Below are positions 26,457-37,102 of a DNA stretch of 64,000 nt, in pieces. Position 1 is the stretch's first letter. Each line of letters begins with the position of its first letter. This stretch comes from Pseudoalteromonas sp. 0303. GTDB lineage: Bacteria > Pseudomonadota > Gammaproteobacteria > Enterobacterales > Alteromonadaceae. Below the pieces are notes generated by a model that was not told where the DNA came from, did no database searches, and saw only the letters and a list, made by a program, of their open reading frames with translations. Both the position numbers and the translations under genes were made by a program. The DNA lies in contig NZ_JABVXF010000001.1 in assembly GCF_013349995.1 (NCBI RefSeq), forward strand, positions 248,001-312,000, read 5' to 3'.

Positions 26457-26491
26457 ACAGTGCAACCTAAAAATTAATCAGGTTACACTGT
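26457..26491 (-). promoter_or_regulatory. Hairpin covering the ribosome-binding site of the metal exporter
   Basis: On the minus strand ACAGTGTAACCT (26491-26480) and AGGTTGCACTGT (26468-26457) pair over 12 bp with one G-U wobble and an 11-base loop. The 3' arm contains the AGG ribosome-binding site and ends right before the ATG. It may block translation until a signal opens it, or be a DNA operator. Confidence 0.6.
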
Positions 26492-26527
26492 ATTACGATC
26501 TTAAATGAAAATCAATCTCATTTGTAT

Positions 26528-28153
26528 CTATTTGCGTTGGAACTCAGAAGTGGCATTCCAGGTCGGCCATTCTTTTCGTTCTGAGATATCAAAACCTACT
26601 TGATAGAATAACTGAAGGTCCTGAACGGCACCTGATAAATCCCATTCATCACGGTAACGGTCGCAAGGCTGATGATAACAACCACGAAGCACTAGGCTCA
26701 TACGCTTACGGTAATTTGCCGTTTCTTCGTCAAGTGCTTCACTACCACCACCGGCATACATTGCTGGTACACCCATGTTTGCAAATGCAAAGTGATCAGA
26801 GCGGTAGTAACCACCTGAAGACGGTTTAGGGTCACCAGATACTGTACGGCCTTGTGCTTTAGCAGCTGTTTCTAGCAGGCTATCCATTTCTGATTTACCA
26901 ATACCAACAACACTGATGTCTTTTACTTTACCTAATAGGTTTAAGCTATCCATATTGATGTTAGCAACCGTTTGTGATGCTGGGATCACTGGGTTTGCAG
27001 CATAATATTTCGAGCCAAGTAAACCTTGTTCTTCAGCAGTAACGGCTAAGAAAGTCATTGAACGGCTAGGGTGCTCAGGTAAGGTAGCGAATGCTTCAGC
27101 AACTTCGATTAAACCAGCAGTACCCGTTGCATTATCATGGGCACCATTATAGATTTGGTCGCCTTTGCGGGTTTTATCAGTACCAAGGTGATCCCAGTGA
27201 GCTGAATAAATGATGTGCTCGTCTGGCTTTTCGCTACCCGGTAACGTCGCGATAAAGTTATACGAAATTGACTTTTTGATTGTGTTATTTACTTCAACAC
27301 TTGCAGTTAGGTCGCCCATATCAACATGGTAAGCGCCTTTTGCCGCATTCGCTTTCATGGTATCGAAATCTAAGCCTGCTTTTGTGAAAAGCTCTTTAGC
27401 AACATCAGTTGTTACCCAGCCTTCAACAGCAACACGGTCCATGTTGTTATTTTCTTTTTGGAAACCAAATTGCTCACCGCTCCAAGAGTTTTCAACAACT
27501 GACCATGGGTAAGAAGCCGGTGCTGTTTCGTGGATAATAATCGCACCTGCTGCACCTTGACGGCTTGCTTCTTCATATTTGTATGTCCAACGACCGTAAT
27601 AGGTCATGGCATCGCCGGTGAATAAATCAGGGTTTTTCGTCGCAAAACCAGGATCGTTTACCAGCATAACAACTGTTTTGCCTTTAACATCTAGGCCTTC
27701 GTAGTCGTTCCAGTTGTATTCTGGTGCATTAACACCGTAGCCAACGAATACTAATTCAGAATCTTTAATGCTTTGCTTAGCACTAATACGGCTGCTACCC
27801 ATTACCATATCTTTTTTGTATTGGTAATCTTTGCCGCCAATGGTAAGTACCATGTCTGAATCAGCTTCTAGTGAAACAAGCGGTACTTCTTGTAAGAAGC
27901 TATCACCGTTACCCGGCTCAAAACCCAATGCTTTAAATTGGTCGGTTAAATAGGCAAGCGTTAGCTCTTCACCTTTAGATGATGGTGCACGGCCACCGAA
28001 CTCATCAGAGGCAAGCACTTTAATATGCTCTGCTAATTGCTCTGAATTAATGCTTTGATAGGCTTTTTCGACATCACTTGATGTGATACTTGTTGAAGCA
28101 CAGCCCGCAAGAATGGCACTTGCAAGGACTGTCATTGGAAAATAGCGTTTCAT
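26528..28153 (-). CDS. M28 family zinc aminopeptidase lipoprotein
   Basis: Secreted or outer-membrane-anchored metallo-aminopeptidase. The lipoprotein signal peptide ends in the lipobox LAGC (Cys18), so it is lipid-anchored. A PA-type insertion covers about residues 130-270. The M28 zinc and catalytic residues are in SAHWDHLGTD, NGAHDNATGTAGLIE, AVTAEEQGLLGS, NINMDSL and RSDHFAFANMGVPA; this is a complete di-zinc set. At 541 residues it has the usual length. It probably helps this marine heterotroph digest peptides outside the cytoplasm. It diverges from the DUF3025 gene and has no partner on its strand. Confidence 0.92.
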   Translation of the reverse strand: MKRYFPMTVLASAILAGCASTSITSSDVEKAYQSINSEQLAEHIKVLASDEFGGRAPSSKGEELTLAYLTDQFKALGFEPGNGDSFLQEVPLVSLEADSDMVLTIGGKDYQYKKDMVMGSSRISAKQSIKDSELVFVGYGVNAPEYNWNDYEGLDVKGKTVVMLVNDPGFATKNPDLFTGDAMTYYGRWTYKYEEASRQGAAGAIIIHETAPASYPWSVVENSWSGEQFGFQKENNNMDRVAVEGWVTTDVAKELFTKAGLDFDTMKANAAKGAYHVDMGDLTASVEVNNTIKKSISYNFIATLPGSEKPDEHIIYSAHWDHLGTDKTRKGDQIYNGAHDNATGTAGLIEVAEAFATLPEHPSRSMTFLAVTAEEQGLLGSKYYAANPVIPASQTVANINMDSLNLLGKVKDISVVGIGKSEMDSLLETAAKAQGRTVSGDPKPSSGGYYRSDHFAFANMGVPAMYAGGGSEALDEETANYRKRMSLVLRGCYHQPCDRYRDEWDLSGAVQDLQLFYQVGFDISERKEWPTWNATSEFQRK

Positions 28154-28263
28154 AATAGCTCTTTTTGTGTTTTATGGTGGCATTAGTATATGAGGTTCTA
28201 TTAATGAGAACCAGTTTTTACGGTAAACTACCCACAATACATCAATAAGTTAAAAAATAAGCA

Positions 28264-29076
28264 ATGAAACGATTTACTGCTCCCGAGCAATGGTCAACAC
28301 AATACCTCACAACGGGTGCTTTTAGTGACCTAGCGACGCTATTTAATTTAGATAAACTGTCAGGTTGGCCATCTTGCCAGTGGTTTAATCAATATCTAAA
28401 TGCGAAAACTACACAGGGCAAAGCCATAACCTTTGTTGAAGATGAAAAGTTTGCTGATGAAACCCGTTATTATGAGCAAATCATATTTGAGACGGGGCAA
28501 GTACCAACAAGACAACAAAATTGGCATGACCTTTTTGGTGGCTTTATTTGGTGTTTATTTCCAAAAACCAAAGCGCTGATTAATCATCAGCATATTGAAG
28601 AAATTAAACTGCATGGTCTAAAAGAGCGTAGTAAACACCGAAATGCACTTACTTTATTTGACGAATGCGGTGTGGTGCTGGCAATTACTGAGCAAAGCTG
28701 GCAGCAACAATTACGCGACCATCAATGGCAGCAAGCCTTTGTAGAACAACGTGAACATTGGGGTAAAAGCATTAAGCCATTTATGTTTGGTCATGCTAAC
28801 TACGAAATGCTCACTCAGCCGTATATTGGTTTAACGGGTAAAGCATTATTTGTAATTGTTCCTGATGACATATTTTGTAAAGATTTAAGCGAGCAATATG
28901 CGTATCTAGATCAACGTCTTTATGAGATGATAAAGCTTGATGATTGTTTGCGTGATAATAAAAACTTATCACCCTTACCCTTGTTAGGCGTACCAGGATG
29001 GTGGACTGACAATGAAAATCCAGAATTTTACAGTAACACTGATTACTTTAGACCGAAACGAAGGAAACGCACATGA
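28264..29076 (+). CDS. DUF3025 family protein
   Basis: A 270-residue soluble protein of unknown function that I recognise as DUF3025. Visible features are RQQNWHDLFGGFIWCLFPKTKALIN, KERSKHRNALTLFDECGVV, and an acidic/aromatic C-terminal segment (LLGVPGWWTDNENPEFYSNTDYFRP) ending in a basic RKRRKRT-like tail. There are no membrane segments and no signal peptide. Its stop overlaps the start of natA (ATGA), so it probably belongs to the same operon as the ABC exporter, but no functional link is known. Confidence 0.78.
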   Translation: MKRFTAPEQWSTQYLTTGAFSDLATLFNLDKLSGWPSCQWFNQYLNAKTTQGKAITFVEDEKFADETRYYEQIIFETGQVPTRQQNWHDLFGGFIWCLFPKTKALINHQHIEEIKLHGLKERSKHRNALTLFDECGVVLAITEQSWQQQLRDHQWQQAFVEQREHWGKSIKPFMFGHANYEMLTQPYIGLTGKALFVIVPDDIFCKDLSEQYAYLDQRLYEMIKLDDCLRDNKNLSPLPLLGVPGWWTDNENPEFYSNTDYFRPKRRKRT

Positions 29077-29861
29077 TTGAAGTGGCAGGGCTTAAAAAGA
29101 AGTTTAAGCTAACAAAAGATCATAAAAAAAATAAAACGGACAACGTAGACCCCCGTGAAGATAAAGAGTTTTTTCATTCTGTAAGAGACGTCAGCTTTCA
29201 ATGTAACAAAGGTGAAGTACTTGGGTTACTCGGCCCAAATGGTGCCGGTAAAACAACTACCCTTAGAATGATTTCAACAGCCTTAAAACCAGATGAAGGC
29301 AGCATTACCATCTCTGGTCATGATATCGTTAAAAAGCCATTAGTTGGCCGCAAGTCAATTGGATTTCTGTCAGGTAGTACCGGCTTATATGGGCGTTTAA
29401 CAGTTAAAGAAAACGTTGAATACTTTGCCCGTTTACATGGCATGAGTAAAAAAGCGGTAGCCGCTCGTTGTGATGAGCTATTCACCTTACTTGATATGCA
29501 CAGCTTTATTGATAAACGCGCCGAAAACCTTTCAACAGGTATGAAACAAAAAGCCAATATTGCCCGCGCTGTTGTTCATCATCCTGATGTGGTTATTCTT
29601 GATGAGCCGACAACTGGTTTAGATATCATGACTACGCAAACTGTAATTAACTTTATTCGCGGCCTTAAAGAGCAGGGCACACCAGTTATTTTCTCAACGC
29701 ACCATTTAGATGAAGTTGCCTTACTTTGTGACCGTGTTGCAGTGATAAACCAAGGAATTAGTTGCTTTGATGGCACCTTAGATGAGTTTAAACAAACAGG
29801 TCAAAGTGAAGAATTGAACCAAGCGTTTATGAATATTTTAACGGAGAGCCGTGATGTTTGA
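29073..29861 (+). CDS. natA: NatA-like ABC transporter ATP-binding protein
   Basis: Cytoplasmic ATPase of an ABC-2 type exporter. Walker A is GPNGAGKTT, the Q loop region is FLSGSTGLYGRLT, the signature is LSTGMKQKANIARA (LSTGM instead of LSGGQ, as in NatA), Walker B is VVILDEPTTGLD and the switch histidine is in STHHLDE. An insertion of about 20 charged residues (TKDHKKNKTDNVDPREDKE) lies between the first two strands. NatAB pumps sodium in Bacillus, but the substrate here is not proved. It overlaps both neighbours (4 bases with DUF3025, 8 with natB). Confidence 0.87.
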   Translation: MIEVAGLKKKFKLTKDHKKNKTDNVDPREDKEFFHSVRDVSFQCNKGEVLGLLGPNGAGKTTTLRMISTALKPDEGSITISGHDIVKKPLVGRKSIGFLSGSTGLYGRLTVKENVEYFARLHGMSKKAVAARCDELFTLLDMHSFIDKRAENLSTGMKQKANIARAVVHHPDVVILDEPTTGLDIMTTQTVINFIRGLKEQGTPVIFSTHHLDEVALLCDRVAVINQGISCFDGTLDEFKQTGQSEELNQAFMNILTESRDV

Positions 29862-31062
29862 AGTATTTAAAAAGGAATTAAAAGAGCTATTACGTGACCG
29901 TAAAACATTGATATTCGTTGTTGCACTACCGGTTGCTATCTTCCCACTTTTATTTGCTGTTATGGCCTTTATTAGTTCACAAGCGGCGTTAGAGGCAGAA
30001 CAAGAGGTCCATACTTACGCCATTATCAATGGCAATTACGCGCAAGATTTTACCGATAAGGTGTTTTACCATAAGAGCTTTGCTTTATATAAAGGCGACG
30101 AAACCTTTAATACGGTAGAAGATCTCACTAAAGCGGTAAAAGCAGGCACCATAGACATGGGTATCTATTTACCGTCAGACGCTAAGCAAACATTAGATGA
30201 TGCAAAGCAAAGCGAATGGCAAGTTGTGTATAACGACGCAAAAGCAATTAATTTCCTATTTGACCGTGTCAAAGAACTGGCAAAAGAATATGGCGACGCG
30301 CTGCGTACAAACAAACTATTAAGCTTTGGTGTATCAGAAGAGCAACAAGCTGCCATTATCGAGCCTATTAAAGTTGTGAAGGTCGACACTGCAGATAAAC
30401 GTGAAAATCTTGGCGAGAAAATAGGTGGGTTTATTCCTTATCTACTTATTCCTCTGGTATTGATGGGCGCAACGTATCCGGCGATTGATTTAGGAGCTGG
30501 TGAAAAAGAGCGCGGTACGCTCGAAACCCTTCTACTTACACCAATCACCCGTACACAGCTGGTGTTAGGTAAGTTTGTAACCTTACTTGCTTCTTCTATT
30601 GCGACAACCACCATTACTGTACTCAGTATGGGTGTGTGGATATCAGTGGCCATTGCATTTGTAGACTTAGCAGTTGTTAAAAACGCATTTAGCTCTTTAA
30701 CCGTATTAGATTTAGGGCTGATTTTTGTGTTGTTATTACCTATTGCTGCAATCTTCTCATCATTAGCGTTGGCTATTTCAATTTATGCGCGAACCTTTAA
30801 AGAAGCGCAAAACTACATGGCACCACTTAGCATGGGTGTAATTTTTCCAATTATGGTTGCCTTGATGCCAAATGTTGAACTGACGAGCAAAACAGCATTC
30901 ATTCCTGTTACAAATGTAGCTTTGGCAATCAAAGAAATTATTAAAGGTACAGTTGATTACACACTCGTGGGTTTAATTTTCTTAGCGACAGTCATTGTGG
31001 CAGGTGCATTACTTGCGTTTTGCGTTAAATGGTTTAATAAAGAAGATGTCTTATTTAGATAA
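29854..31062 (+). CDS. natB: NatB-like ABC transporter permease
   Basis: Membrane partner of NatA, 402 residues. The first helix is at about residues 21-42, followed by a large extracytoplasmic domain (about 45-180), then five more helices starting at about residue 190. The typical motif GAGEKERGTLETLLLTPITR couples to the ATPase. I take the ATG at 29854, seven bases after GGAG; the GTG just before it is closer than usual. A terminator follows, ending the DUF3025-natA-natB unit. It is a generic ABC-2 exporter; sodium efflux is only the family precedent. Confidence 0.87.
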   Translation: MFEVFKKELKELLRDRKTLIFVVALPVAIFPLLFAVMAFISSQAALEAEQEVHTYAIINGNYAQDFTDKVFYHKSFALYKGDETFNTVEDLTKAVKAGTIDMGIYLPSDAKQTLDDAKQSEWQVVYNDAKAINFLFDRVKELAKEYGDALRTNKLLSFGVSEEQQAAIIEPIKVVKVDTADKRENLGEKIGGFIPYLLIPLVLMGATYPAIDLGAGEKERGTLETLLLTPITRTQLVLGKFVTLLASSIATTTITVLSMGVWISVAIAFVDLAVVKNAFSSLTVLDLGLIFVLLLPIAAIFSSLALAISIYARTFKEAQNYMAPLSMGVIFPIMVALMPNVELTSKTAFIPVTNVALAIKEIIKGTVDYTLVGLIFLATVIVAGALLAFCVKWFNKEDVLFR

Positions 31063-31083
31063 GAGATACTGATTTTACCTAAT

Positions 31084-31112
31084 AATAAAGCACCATTTTG
31101 GTGCTTTATTTG
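31084..31112 (+). terminator. Terminator after natB
   Basis: AATAAAGCACC-atttt-GGTGCTTTATT, an 11-bp stem followed by T-rich sequence. Confidence 0.82.
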
Positions 31113-31190
31113 TTTGTAAGCCAAGCTAAGTACCTGCCAATCCTTATTACTTAATATATTTTCTGTATACTCCGCTTTTATTACTATTCT

Positions 31191-31220
31191 CTCCTATACT
31201 CTCCTATACTCTCCTATACT
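31191..31220 (+). repeat. Three perfect tandem copies of a 10-bp unit
   Basis: The unit ctcctatact occurs three times in a row, with partial copies at both ends. Each copy holds TATACT, a good -10-like hexamer, and another TATACT lies at 31166-31171. The array ends 34 bases before the hybrid kinase start, so copy-number change could alter the promoter. Confidence 0.85.
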
Positions 31221-31254
31221 CTAAAGCAGAGTAGAAAAGAAGGCTTTCGATTCA

Positions 31255-34200
31255 ATGGATTCTGGACATTCAGCGCATTTCTATCAACGTCATAAATTAC
31301 CAATACTGGCATTATGTATATTTTTAGTATTGGGCATTTTTGTTACTGTAAAATATGAATATGATCTACGAGAAGATGTGTTCACTCGCACCTTTGAACA
31401 GATGCAGCGAGAGCTCGACACTAAAGAAAGTGTATTAAAAACAAGTTTAAGAGAGAATATTTCAGCACTTAACTTCTTAGATTCAACCCCGCCAGTGCTT
31501 GCAATCATGCGTGCTACAAATGATCAAAATATAGATCCCGTTTTAGGCACGCCTATCTCAGCATGGAAAGACCGCCTAGCAAAAATCTTTACTGGTTTTA
31601 TGTCAACAGATAAAGACCTCGCACAAGCTCGGTACATTTATATTGCTGATAATGGCAAAGAAGTTGTGCGGGTTGATAGTTTAAATGGTCAGGCTTATAG
31701 AGTGGCTGATGACAAGTTACAACACAAAGGCCAACGTGATTACATGCAAATTACGGCAAAGCTTGAAAATGGCCAAATTTACATTTCACCCATTAACTAC
31801 AATCGTGAAAATGGCCGTTTACAACAGCCTTATATCAGCACATATAGGATAGCCAAATTAGTAAAAGATAATGAAGGTAAGCCGTTCGCAGTGTTGATCC
31901 TCAACTATTATGCAGCCGATTTGCTTAATAAGCTTACCAGTAACACCGTTGATAATCTGTCAGTGTATTTATTAAATGCGCAGCAACAATTTATCTATCA
32001 TCCAAAGGAATCATACCGTTTTAGTTTTGAGCTGGATGATGCTCATTATTGGTCTGAAGAGTTTAGCACTGAACAACAAATGGCAGGCGTTGATTTTTTT
32101 GATGTAGTTAACTTGCCTGAAAAATTATATGTTCAGAAAATTATTGAGTTTAACAATGGCGTTCAAATGCAGCCACTGACACTGGCTGTCTCAATAAATA
32201 CAGATACATTACTCAATGAAATACATCAAAAGCGATTAAGGTTTATTGGCATATTATGCTTAATCATTTTTGCAGTCATGATGTTATTTATAGTTTATCA
32301 ACGTGACATCAACAGAAAAATTGAGCTCAGTTTTTTAAAAGAAAAAAACAGCAAAATAATTGAAAGCTCAACAGATGCCATCATTATGGTTCAGCCAAAT
32401 GGCGTTATTTGTAATGCCAATGAAACAGCAAAAACATTTTTTGGTATTACAGAACAAACCACCCATTTTGATACCTTGTTTAATTATAACGATGAAGGTT
32501 TTCAAGGGATTGCACAAGCCATTAAAGAAGGGCAGCGTTGCTCGTTTGAAGCGGTTCACATTAGTGAACACAGCACTCATTATTTCTCTATTACCATGAC
32601 ACCTGTTTTTGATGCAGCGAAGCAGCAATATCAAATAGCGGCAATACTACGCAATATTGATTCACTTAAGTGCGCTCAACATCAACTAGAAAAGCTTAAT
32701 GTGACACTAGAAGAAAAAGTAAAAAGCCGCACAGCCGAGCTCGAAAAGGCCACCGAACAAGCATTAGCTGCTAGTAAAGCTAAAAGTGAATTTGTCGCTA
32801 ACATTTCCCATGAAATCCGCACTCCGATGAATGGTGTCCTTGGCATGCTCGAAATGCTTGAAGAAGAACCATTATCTACTCAGCAAATGCAATACTTACA
32901 TTATGCAAATACCAGCGCTAACTCATTGATGACACTGATTAATGATATTCTCGATTTTTCAAAAATTGAAGCAGGTAAACTTGACTTAGATAGTCATGAG
33001 TTTGATGTAGTTTCAGTGTGCAGTGATTTAATAACATCGATGGCCGTTCAAGGTCAGAAAAAAGGTATTGAAATACTGTTTGATGCGCATGCTATTACTA
33101 AGCGTACCGTAACGGGTGATAGCCACCGCTTAAAACAAATTCTCAATAATTTACTCAGTAATGCATTCAAGTTTACTCATAAAGGGCATGTTAGTTTAAC
33201 GGTTAAGGAACAGCTACATTCAGATAAGTCGCTTTGCCTAAGCTTTGTAGTCGAAGATACAGGTATTGGTATTTCGAAAGAAAACCAAAGTAAATTATTT
33301 GAAGTATTTACCCAAGAGGACTCAAGTACCACACGCCATTATGGTGGCAGCGGTTTAGGGCTTTCAATAAGTCGAAAGCTCGCTCAGTTGATGGGCGGTG
33401 ATATTATCGTTGAAAGTGAAAAAGGAAAAGGCAGTCGCTTTTGTGCAAGTATCACAGTGTCACTCAGTGGCTCATTAAAAGAGCTGGGTGCGATTACGGC
33501 TTTGAATAACAAACACGTTGGTTGTGCGGTTTTATATGATCTGCTTGGCCAGAACATTGAAACCCAATTAGAGAAAACTTTTCAGCCTCGGCCATCGAAA
33601 GTTTCTCGATTAAGTGATATATCTGACTATGATTTCAATAAGTTAGATTTACTTATTATTGATCATAAACACCCAGAACTAAACAATGTGTTGAATTTGG
33701 CAAATCGATACCCAGACACTTGTGTATTAATTTTAGGGGTTATGGCATCACTTAAACAAAAAGAAACATTACCAAGCAATTGTACTGTTATTGCAAAACC
33801 GGTCACTCCTGATGAATTAACCTATAAAATCGCGGTTTTATTTAATGATAACAACTCTGTTATTGAGCGTAAAAATACAGATACTAAAGAAACTATTGAG
33901 CTTGATTTAACATCTCGTTCAGTGCTTATCGTCGACGATAACATGATTAATATTGAGGTAAGCAAAGCGATTTTAAGAGATAGCCATGTGCATATTGAGT
34001 CTGCCAGTGATGGTCTAGAAGCAATTGAGGTGTTAAACAACAGTGATACTCAGTTTGATCTGATTTTAATGGATTGCCAAATGCCAAACTTAAACGGTTA
34101 TGACTGTACTAAAGCAATCCGACAAGGTAAAACAGGCCCAAGGTATCAAGATGTGGTGATCATTGCGATGACCGCAAGCGCCATGGCTGGCGATAGAGAG

Positions 34201-34293
34201 AAATGCCTCAGTGTTGGCATGAATGACTATATCACCAAGCCAATTAAACAAGCCACATTGCGTAAAAAGCTCTCAATGTGGCTGAAGACTTAA
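31255..34293 (+). CDS. Hybrid sensor histidine kinase
   Basis: A 1012-residue membrane kinase. Order of parts: helix 1 (about 14-34), a periplasmic sensor of about 290 residues resembling a double-Cache/LuxQ-type domain, helix 2 (about 330-348), PAS (about 365-475), a coiled stretch, HisKA with phospho-acceptor His near 519 ([12 protein letters not shown]), HATPase with [17 protein letters not shown] and GSGLGLSI, a degenerate receiver (about 755-870, [10 protein letters not shown] and [11 protein letters not shown] but no full acidic pocket) and a true C-terminal receiver with Asp near 940 ([13 protein letters not shown]) and lysine in DYITKPIK. There is no HPt domain, so the phosphate must pass to a separate HPt protein. 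The ligand is unknown. Confidence 0.92.
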   Translation: MDSGHSAHFYQRHKLPILALCIFLVLGIFVTVKYEYDLREDVFTRTFEQMQRELDTKESVLKTSLRENISALNFLDSTPPVLAIMRATNDQNIDPVLGTPISAWKDRLAKIFTGFMSTDKDLAQARYIYIADNGKEVVRVDSLNGQAYRVADDKLQHKGQRDYMQITAKLENGQIYISPINYNRENGRLQQPYISTYRIAKLVKDNEGKPFAVLILNYYAADLLNKLTSNTVDNLSVYLLNAQQQFIYHPKESYRFSFELDDAHYWSEEFSTEQQMAGVDFFDVVNLPEKLYVQKIIEFNNGVQMQPLTLAVSINTDTLLNEIHQKRLRFIGILCLIIFAVMMLFIVYQRDINRKIELSFLKEKNSKIIESSTDAIIMVQPNGVICNANETAKTFFGITEQTTHFDTLFNYNDEGFQGIAQAIKEGQRCSFEAVHISEHSTHYFSITMTPVFDAAKQQYQIAAILRNIDSLKCAQHQLEKLNVTLEEKVKSRTAELEKATEQALAASKAKSEFVANISHEIRTPMNGVLGMLEMLEEEPLSTQQMQYLHYANTSANSLMTLINDILDFSKIEAGKLDLDSHEFDVVSVCSDLITSMAVQGQKKGIEILFDAHAITKRTVTGDSHRLKQILNNLLSNAFKFTHKGHVSLTVKEQLHSDKSLCLSFVVEDTGIGISKENQSKLFEVFTQEDSSTTRHYGGSGLGLSISRKLAQLMGGDIIVESEKGKGSRFCASITVSLSGSLKELGAITALNNKHVGCAVLYDLLGQNIETQLEKTFQPRPSKVSRLSDISDYDFNKLDLLIIDHKHPELNNVLNLANRYPDTCVLILGVMASLKQKETLPSNCTVIAKPVTPDELTYKIAVLFNDNNSVIERKNTDTKETIELDLTSRSVLIVDDNMINIEVSKAILRDSHVHIESASDGLEAIEVLNNSDTQFDLILMDCQMPNLNGYDCTKAIRQGKTGPRYQDVVIIAMTASAMAGDREKCLSVGMNDYITKPIKQATLRKKLSMWLKT

Positions 34294-35123
34294 GCGGCAT
34301 CGCGATCTTTATTAAATGCAGGTTTAGGCGTTAATGTACTAATATCAGCAGAGTGAATCACTTTTTGTGTTTCACTCCAGTGCAATAACTCAATACGTCC
34401 AGAGCTGTTTTCAACTAACGCAGTGCAGTTTTCAATCCAGTCGCCATCATTGCAATACAAAATTCCATCAACCACTTTAACGGCTGGGTGATGAATATGC
34501 CCACAAATGATGCCATCGACGGCTTGTTTTTTTGCTTCGTGGATGGCTGCTTTTTCAAATGCGTCAATTGCTTCACGTGCTTTATGCACTCGCGCTTTGA
34601 TCCAAGAGGCCAATGACCAATAATTACCGCCAAATAAACGGCGAATGCGATTAGTCCAACGATTTAAAAAAAGTAAAAAGTCGTATCCTGTATCGCCCGC
34701 AATACTGATTAATTTGTTGTAGCGGGTTGCTGAATCAAAATCGTCGCCATGCAACAGTAAAAACCGTTTGTTGGCTTTTGTGGTATGGATATATTGTTTA
34801 TGTACTTCAATACCGAATAATGAATCATTGGCATAATGGCGAAAGGTTTCGTCGTGGTTACCCGGTATATAGATCACTCGTGTGCCATCTTTCGCTTTTT
34901 GTTGGATAAGCGCTAATACATCATAATGACTAGGGTGCCAAAAGAACTGTCGTTTCATCGACCATAAATCGACAATATCACCGACCAAATACAGAACATC
35001 GCATTCAATCGCATTTAAAAAGTCTAGTAAATACTGCGCTTGGCAGTCTTTATAACCTAAGTGAACGTCGGAAATCCAAACGGCAGGATAGTGGGTTTTA
35101 CTACTGCAAGTGGTGTTATTCAT
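34290..35123 (-). CDS. LpxH-like metallophosphoesterase
   Basis: A 277-residue calcineurin-type phosphoesterase resembling UDP-2,3-diacylglucosamine pyrophosphatase (the lipid A pathway LpxH/LpxH2 group). The metal-binding motifs are all present: [28 protein letters not shown] and CGHIHHPAV. Several C-terminal residues beyond the core suggest the LpxH2-like subgroup, so the true substrate may differ from that of LpxH. There is no signal peptide. It converges with the hybrid kinase gene: both stop codons share the palindrome TTAA at 34290-34293, without a terminator between them. Confidence 0.85.
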   Translation of the reverse strand: MNNTTCSSKTHYPAVWISDVHLGYKDCQAQYLLDFLNAIECDVLYLVGDIVDLWSMKRQFFWHPSHYDVLALIQQKAKDGTRVIYIPGNHDETFRHYANDSLFGIEVHKQYIHTTKANKRFLLLHGDDFDSATRYNKLISIAGDTGYDFLLFLNRWTNRIRRLFGGNYWSLASWIKARVHKAREAIDAFEKAAIHEAKKQAVDGIICGHIHHPAVKVVDGILYCNDGDWIENCTALVENSSGRIELLHWSETQKVIHSADISTLTPKPAFNKDRDAA

Positions 35124-35215
35124 GGCATTTACTCATGGTGTAATAAAGTAAATGCTAGGCAGAATCAATGACAGTTAAAAGACGCTTTAGCGAAACATCT
35201 ATGACAATTAAAAAT

Positions 35216-35243
35216 ACAAAAAAACCGCCGAAGCGGTTTTTTA
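35216..35243 (-). terminator. Terminator of proS
   Basis: AAAACCGC-cgaa-GCGGTTTT with flanking A and T runs lies between the proS stop and the start of the phosphoesterase gene. Confidence 0.85.
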
Positions 35244-35264
35244 TATTTTGTTGAGCTGACTTAA

Positions 35265-36989
35265 TTAGCCTTTAACAAGTGCGGCAATTTCGGAAGCGGC
35301 ACTATCTAAATTAAGCATTAGCTTTTCACCAGTACGACGGTTTTTAAGCTCCACCTTATTTTCATCAAGGTTACGCTCACCAATAACTAGCGTGAAAGGA
35401 ACACCTAATAATTCCATGTCGTTAAACATAACACCAGGGCGCTCTTTACGGTCATCAAACAACACATCTAAACCTGCATCTTTTAAACCTTTGTAAAGGT
35501 TATCTGCAATGTCAGGAATACGATGAGACTTATGCATGTTCATAGGTACAATCGCTAAATCAAAAGGTGCGATAGGTTGCGGCCATTTAATACCGTATTG
35601 GTCGTTGTTTTGTTCAATAGCGGCAGCTACGATACGTGATACACCAATACCGTAACAACCCATTGTCATTACTTGGTTTTTACCTGATTCACTTAATACG
35701 CCTGCTTTCATTGCTTCTGAGTACTTAGTGCCAAGTTGGAAAATATGGCCAACTTCAACGCCGCGTTTAATTTGCAGTGAACCTTGGCCACACGGGCTAG
35801 GGTCGCCTTCCACGATATTACGGATATCAGCCACTTCGTAGTTTTCTACATCGCGATCCCAGTTGATACCGCTGAAATGTTCACCATCTTTATTAGCACC
35901 AGCTACAAAATCAGCCATTACGTTAGCTGTGCGGTCAACAATGATTGGCATTGATAGGCCGACTGGGCCTAATGAACCTGGTTTTGCGCCAATAGCAGCA
36001 ACGATGTCTTCTTCTTTTGCCATTTCAAGCGGTGAGTCTACAAGCGGGTGTTTCTCAGCTTTTAACTCGTTTAGATCATGGTCACCACGTAATACAAGGG
36101 CAACTAAACCACGTTGTTCGTTTTCATCTGGTGCGCCATACACGATTAATGTTTTTACGCCGCGATGAGGTTTAACACCATAGTGCTCTTTAAGCTCAGC
36201 AATTGATTTTGCATCAGGCGTTGGGAACGCTTTTAGCTCTTTGCTTGCAGCTGGGCGCTCTTCAGTCGGTGCCAGTGCTTCTGCTTTTTCGATATTTGCA
36301 GCATAATCACTTGCATCACTAAATGCGATTGCATCTTCGCCTGATTCTGCAAGCACATGGAACTCATGTGACACGCTACCACCGATAGAACCTGTATCAG
36401 CGATAACAGGGCGGTAATCAAGACCAAGGCGCTCGAAGATGTTGCAGTATGCTTTGTGCATTACTTGGTATGTTTTCTCTAAACACTCATCACTTAAGTG
36501 AAAAGAGTAAGCATCTTTCATCGTAAATTCACGAGCACGCATTACACCAAAACGAGGGCGAACTTCGTCACGTACTTTTGTTTGTACTTGGTAAAGAGTA
36601 AGCGGTAATTGCTTATAAGAGCTCACTTCTTTACGTACAAAATCAGTGATCACTTCTTCGTGTGTAGGGCCAAGTGCAAATGGACGGTTGTGACGGTCAT
36701 TAATACGAAGTAATTCAGGACCAAATTGCTCCCAACGACCAGACTCTTCCCAAAGATCAGCTGGTTGGATAATAGGCATTAACATTTCGATAGCGCCTGC
36801 TTTATCCATTTCTTCACGTACGATGTTTTCTACTTTTTTAAGTACGCGTAGACCAGAGGGCAACCATGTATACAAACCCGACGCAACGCGGCGGATCATG
36901 CCTGCTCGTAGCATTAATTGATGAGAAACAATTTCTGCATCAGACGGAGTTTCTTTAAGTGTTGCGAGTATATATTGACTGGTACGCAT
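35265..36989 (-). CDS. proS: Prolyl-tRNA synthetase, bacterial type
   Basis: Charges tRNA-Pro. The 574-residue protein is colinear with E. coli ProS (572 aa): class II catalytic core with motif 1 ([17 protein letters not shown]), motif 2 ([25 protein letters not shown]) and motif 3 ([13 protein letters not shown]), the inserted YbaK-like editing domain (about 230-390) and the C-terminal anticodon-binding domain ([21 protein letters not shown]). The ATG follows a GGAATAG-type site and homology begins at MRTSQY. TrmO lies upstream in the same direction, as in E. coli. Confidence 0.97.
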   Translation of the reverse strand: MRTSQYILATLKETPSDAEIVSHQLMLRAGMIRRVASGLYTWLPSGLRVLKKVENIVREEMDKAGAIEMLMPIIQPADLWEESGRWEQFGPELLRINDRHNRPFALGPTHEEVITDFVRKEVSSYKQLPLTLYQVQTKVRDEVRPRFGVMRAREFTMKDAYSFHLSDECLEKTYQVMHKAYCNIFERLGLDYRPVIADTGSIGGSVSHEFHVLAESGEDAIAFSDASDYAANIEKAEALAPTEERPAASKELKAFPTPDAKSIAELKEHYGVKPHRGVKTLIVYGAPDENEQRGLVALVLRGDHDLNELKAEKHPLVDSPLEMAKEEDIVAAIGAKPGSLGPVGLSMPIIVDRTANVMADFVAGANKDGEHFSGINWDRDVENYEVADIRNIVEGDPSPCGQGSLQIKRGVEVGHIFQLGTKYSEAMKAGVLSESGKNQVMTMGCYGIGVSRIVAAAIEQNNDQYGIKWPQPIAPFDLAIVPMNMHKSHRIPDIADNLYKGLKDAGLDVLFDDRKERPGVMFNDMELLGVPFTLVIGERNLDENKVELKNRRTGEKLMLNLDSAASEIAALVKG

Positions 36990-37102
36990 CTCTATTCCAA
37001 GTAGTGTTAAAATTATTATCGTTTACTCAAGACGTTTGAGTAATAACAAGGCGCTAAGTTTACCAGTGGAAGCACTGACACTAAAGCGCTATGTGTTAAA
37101 AA

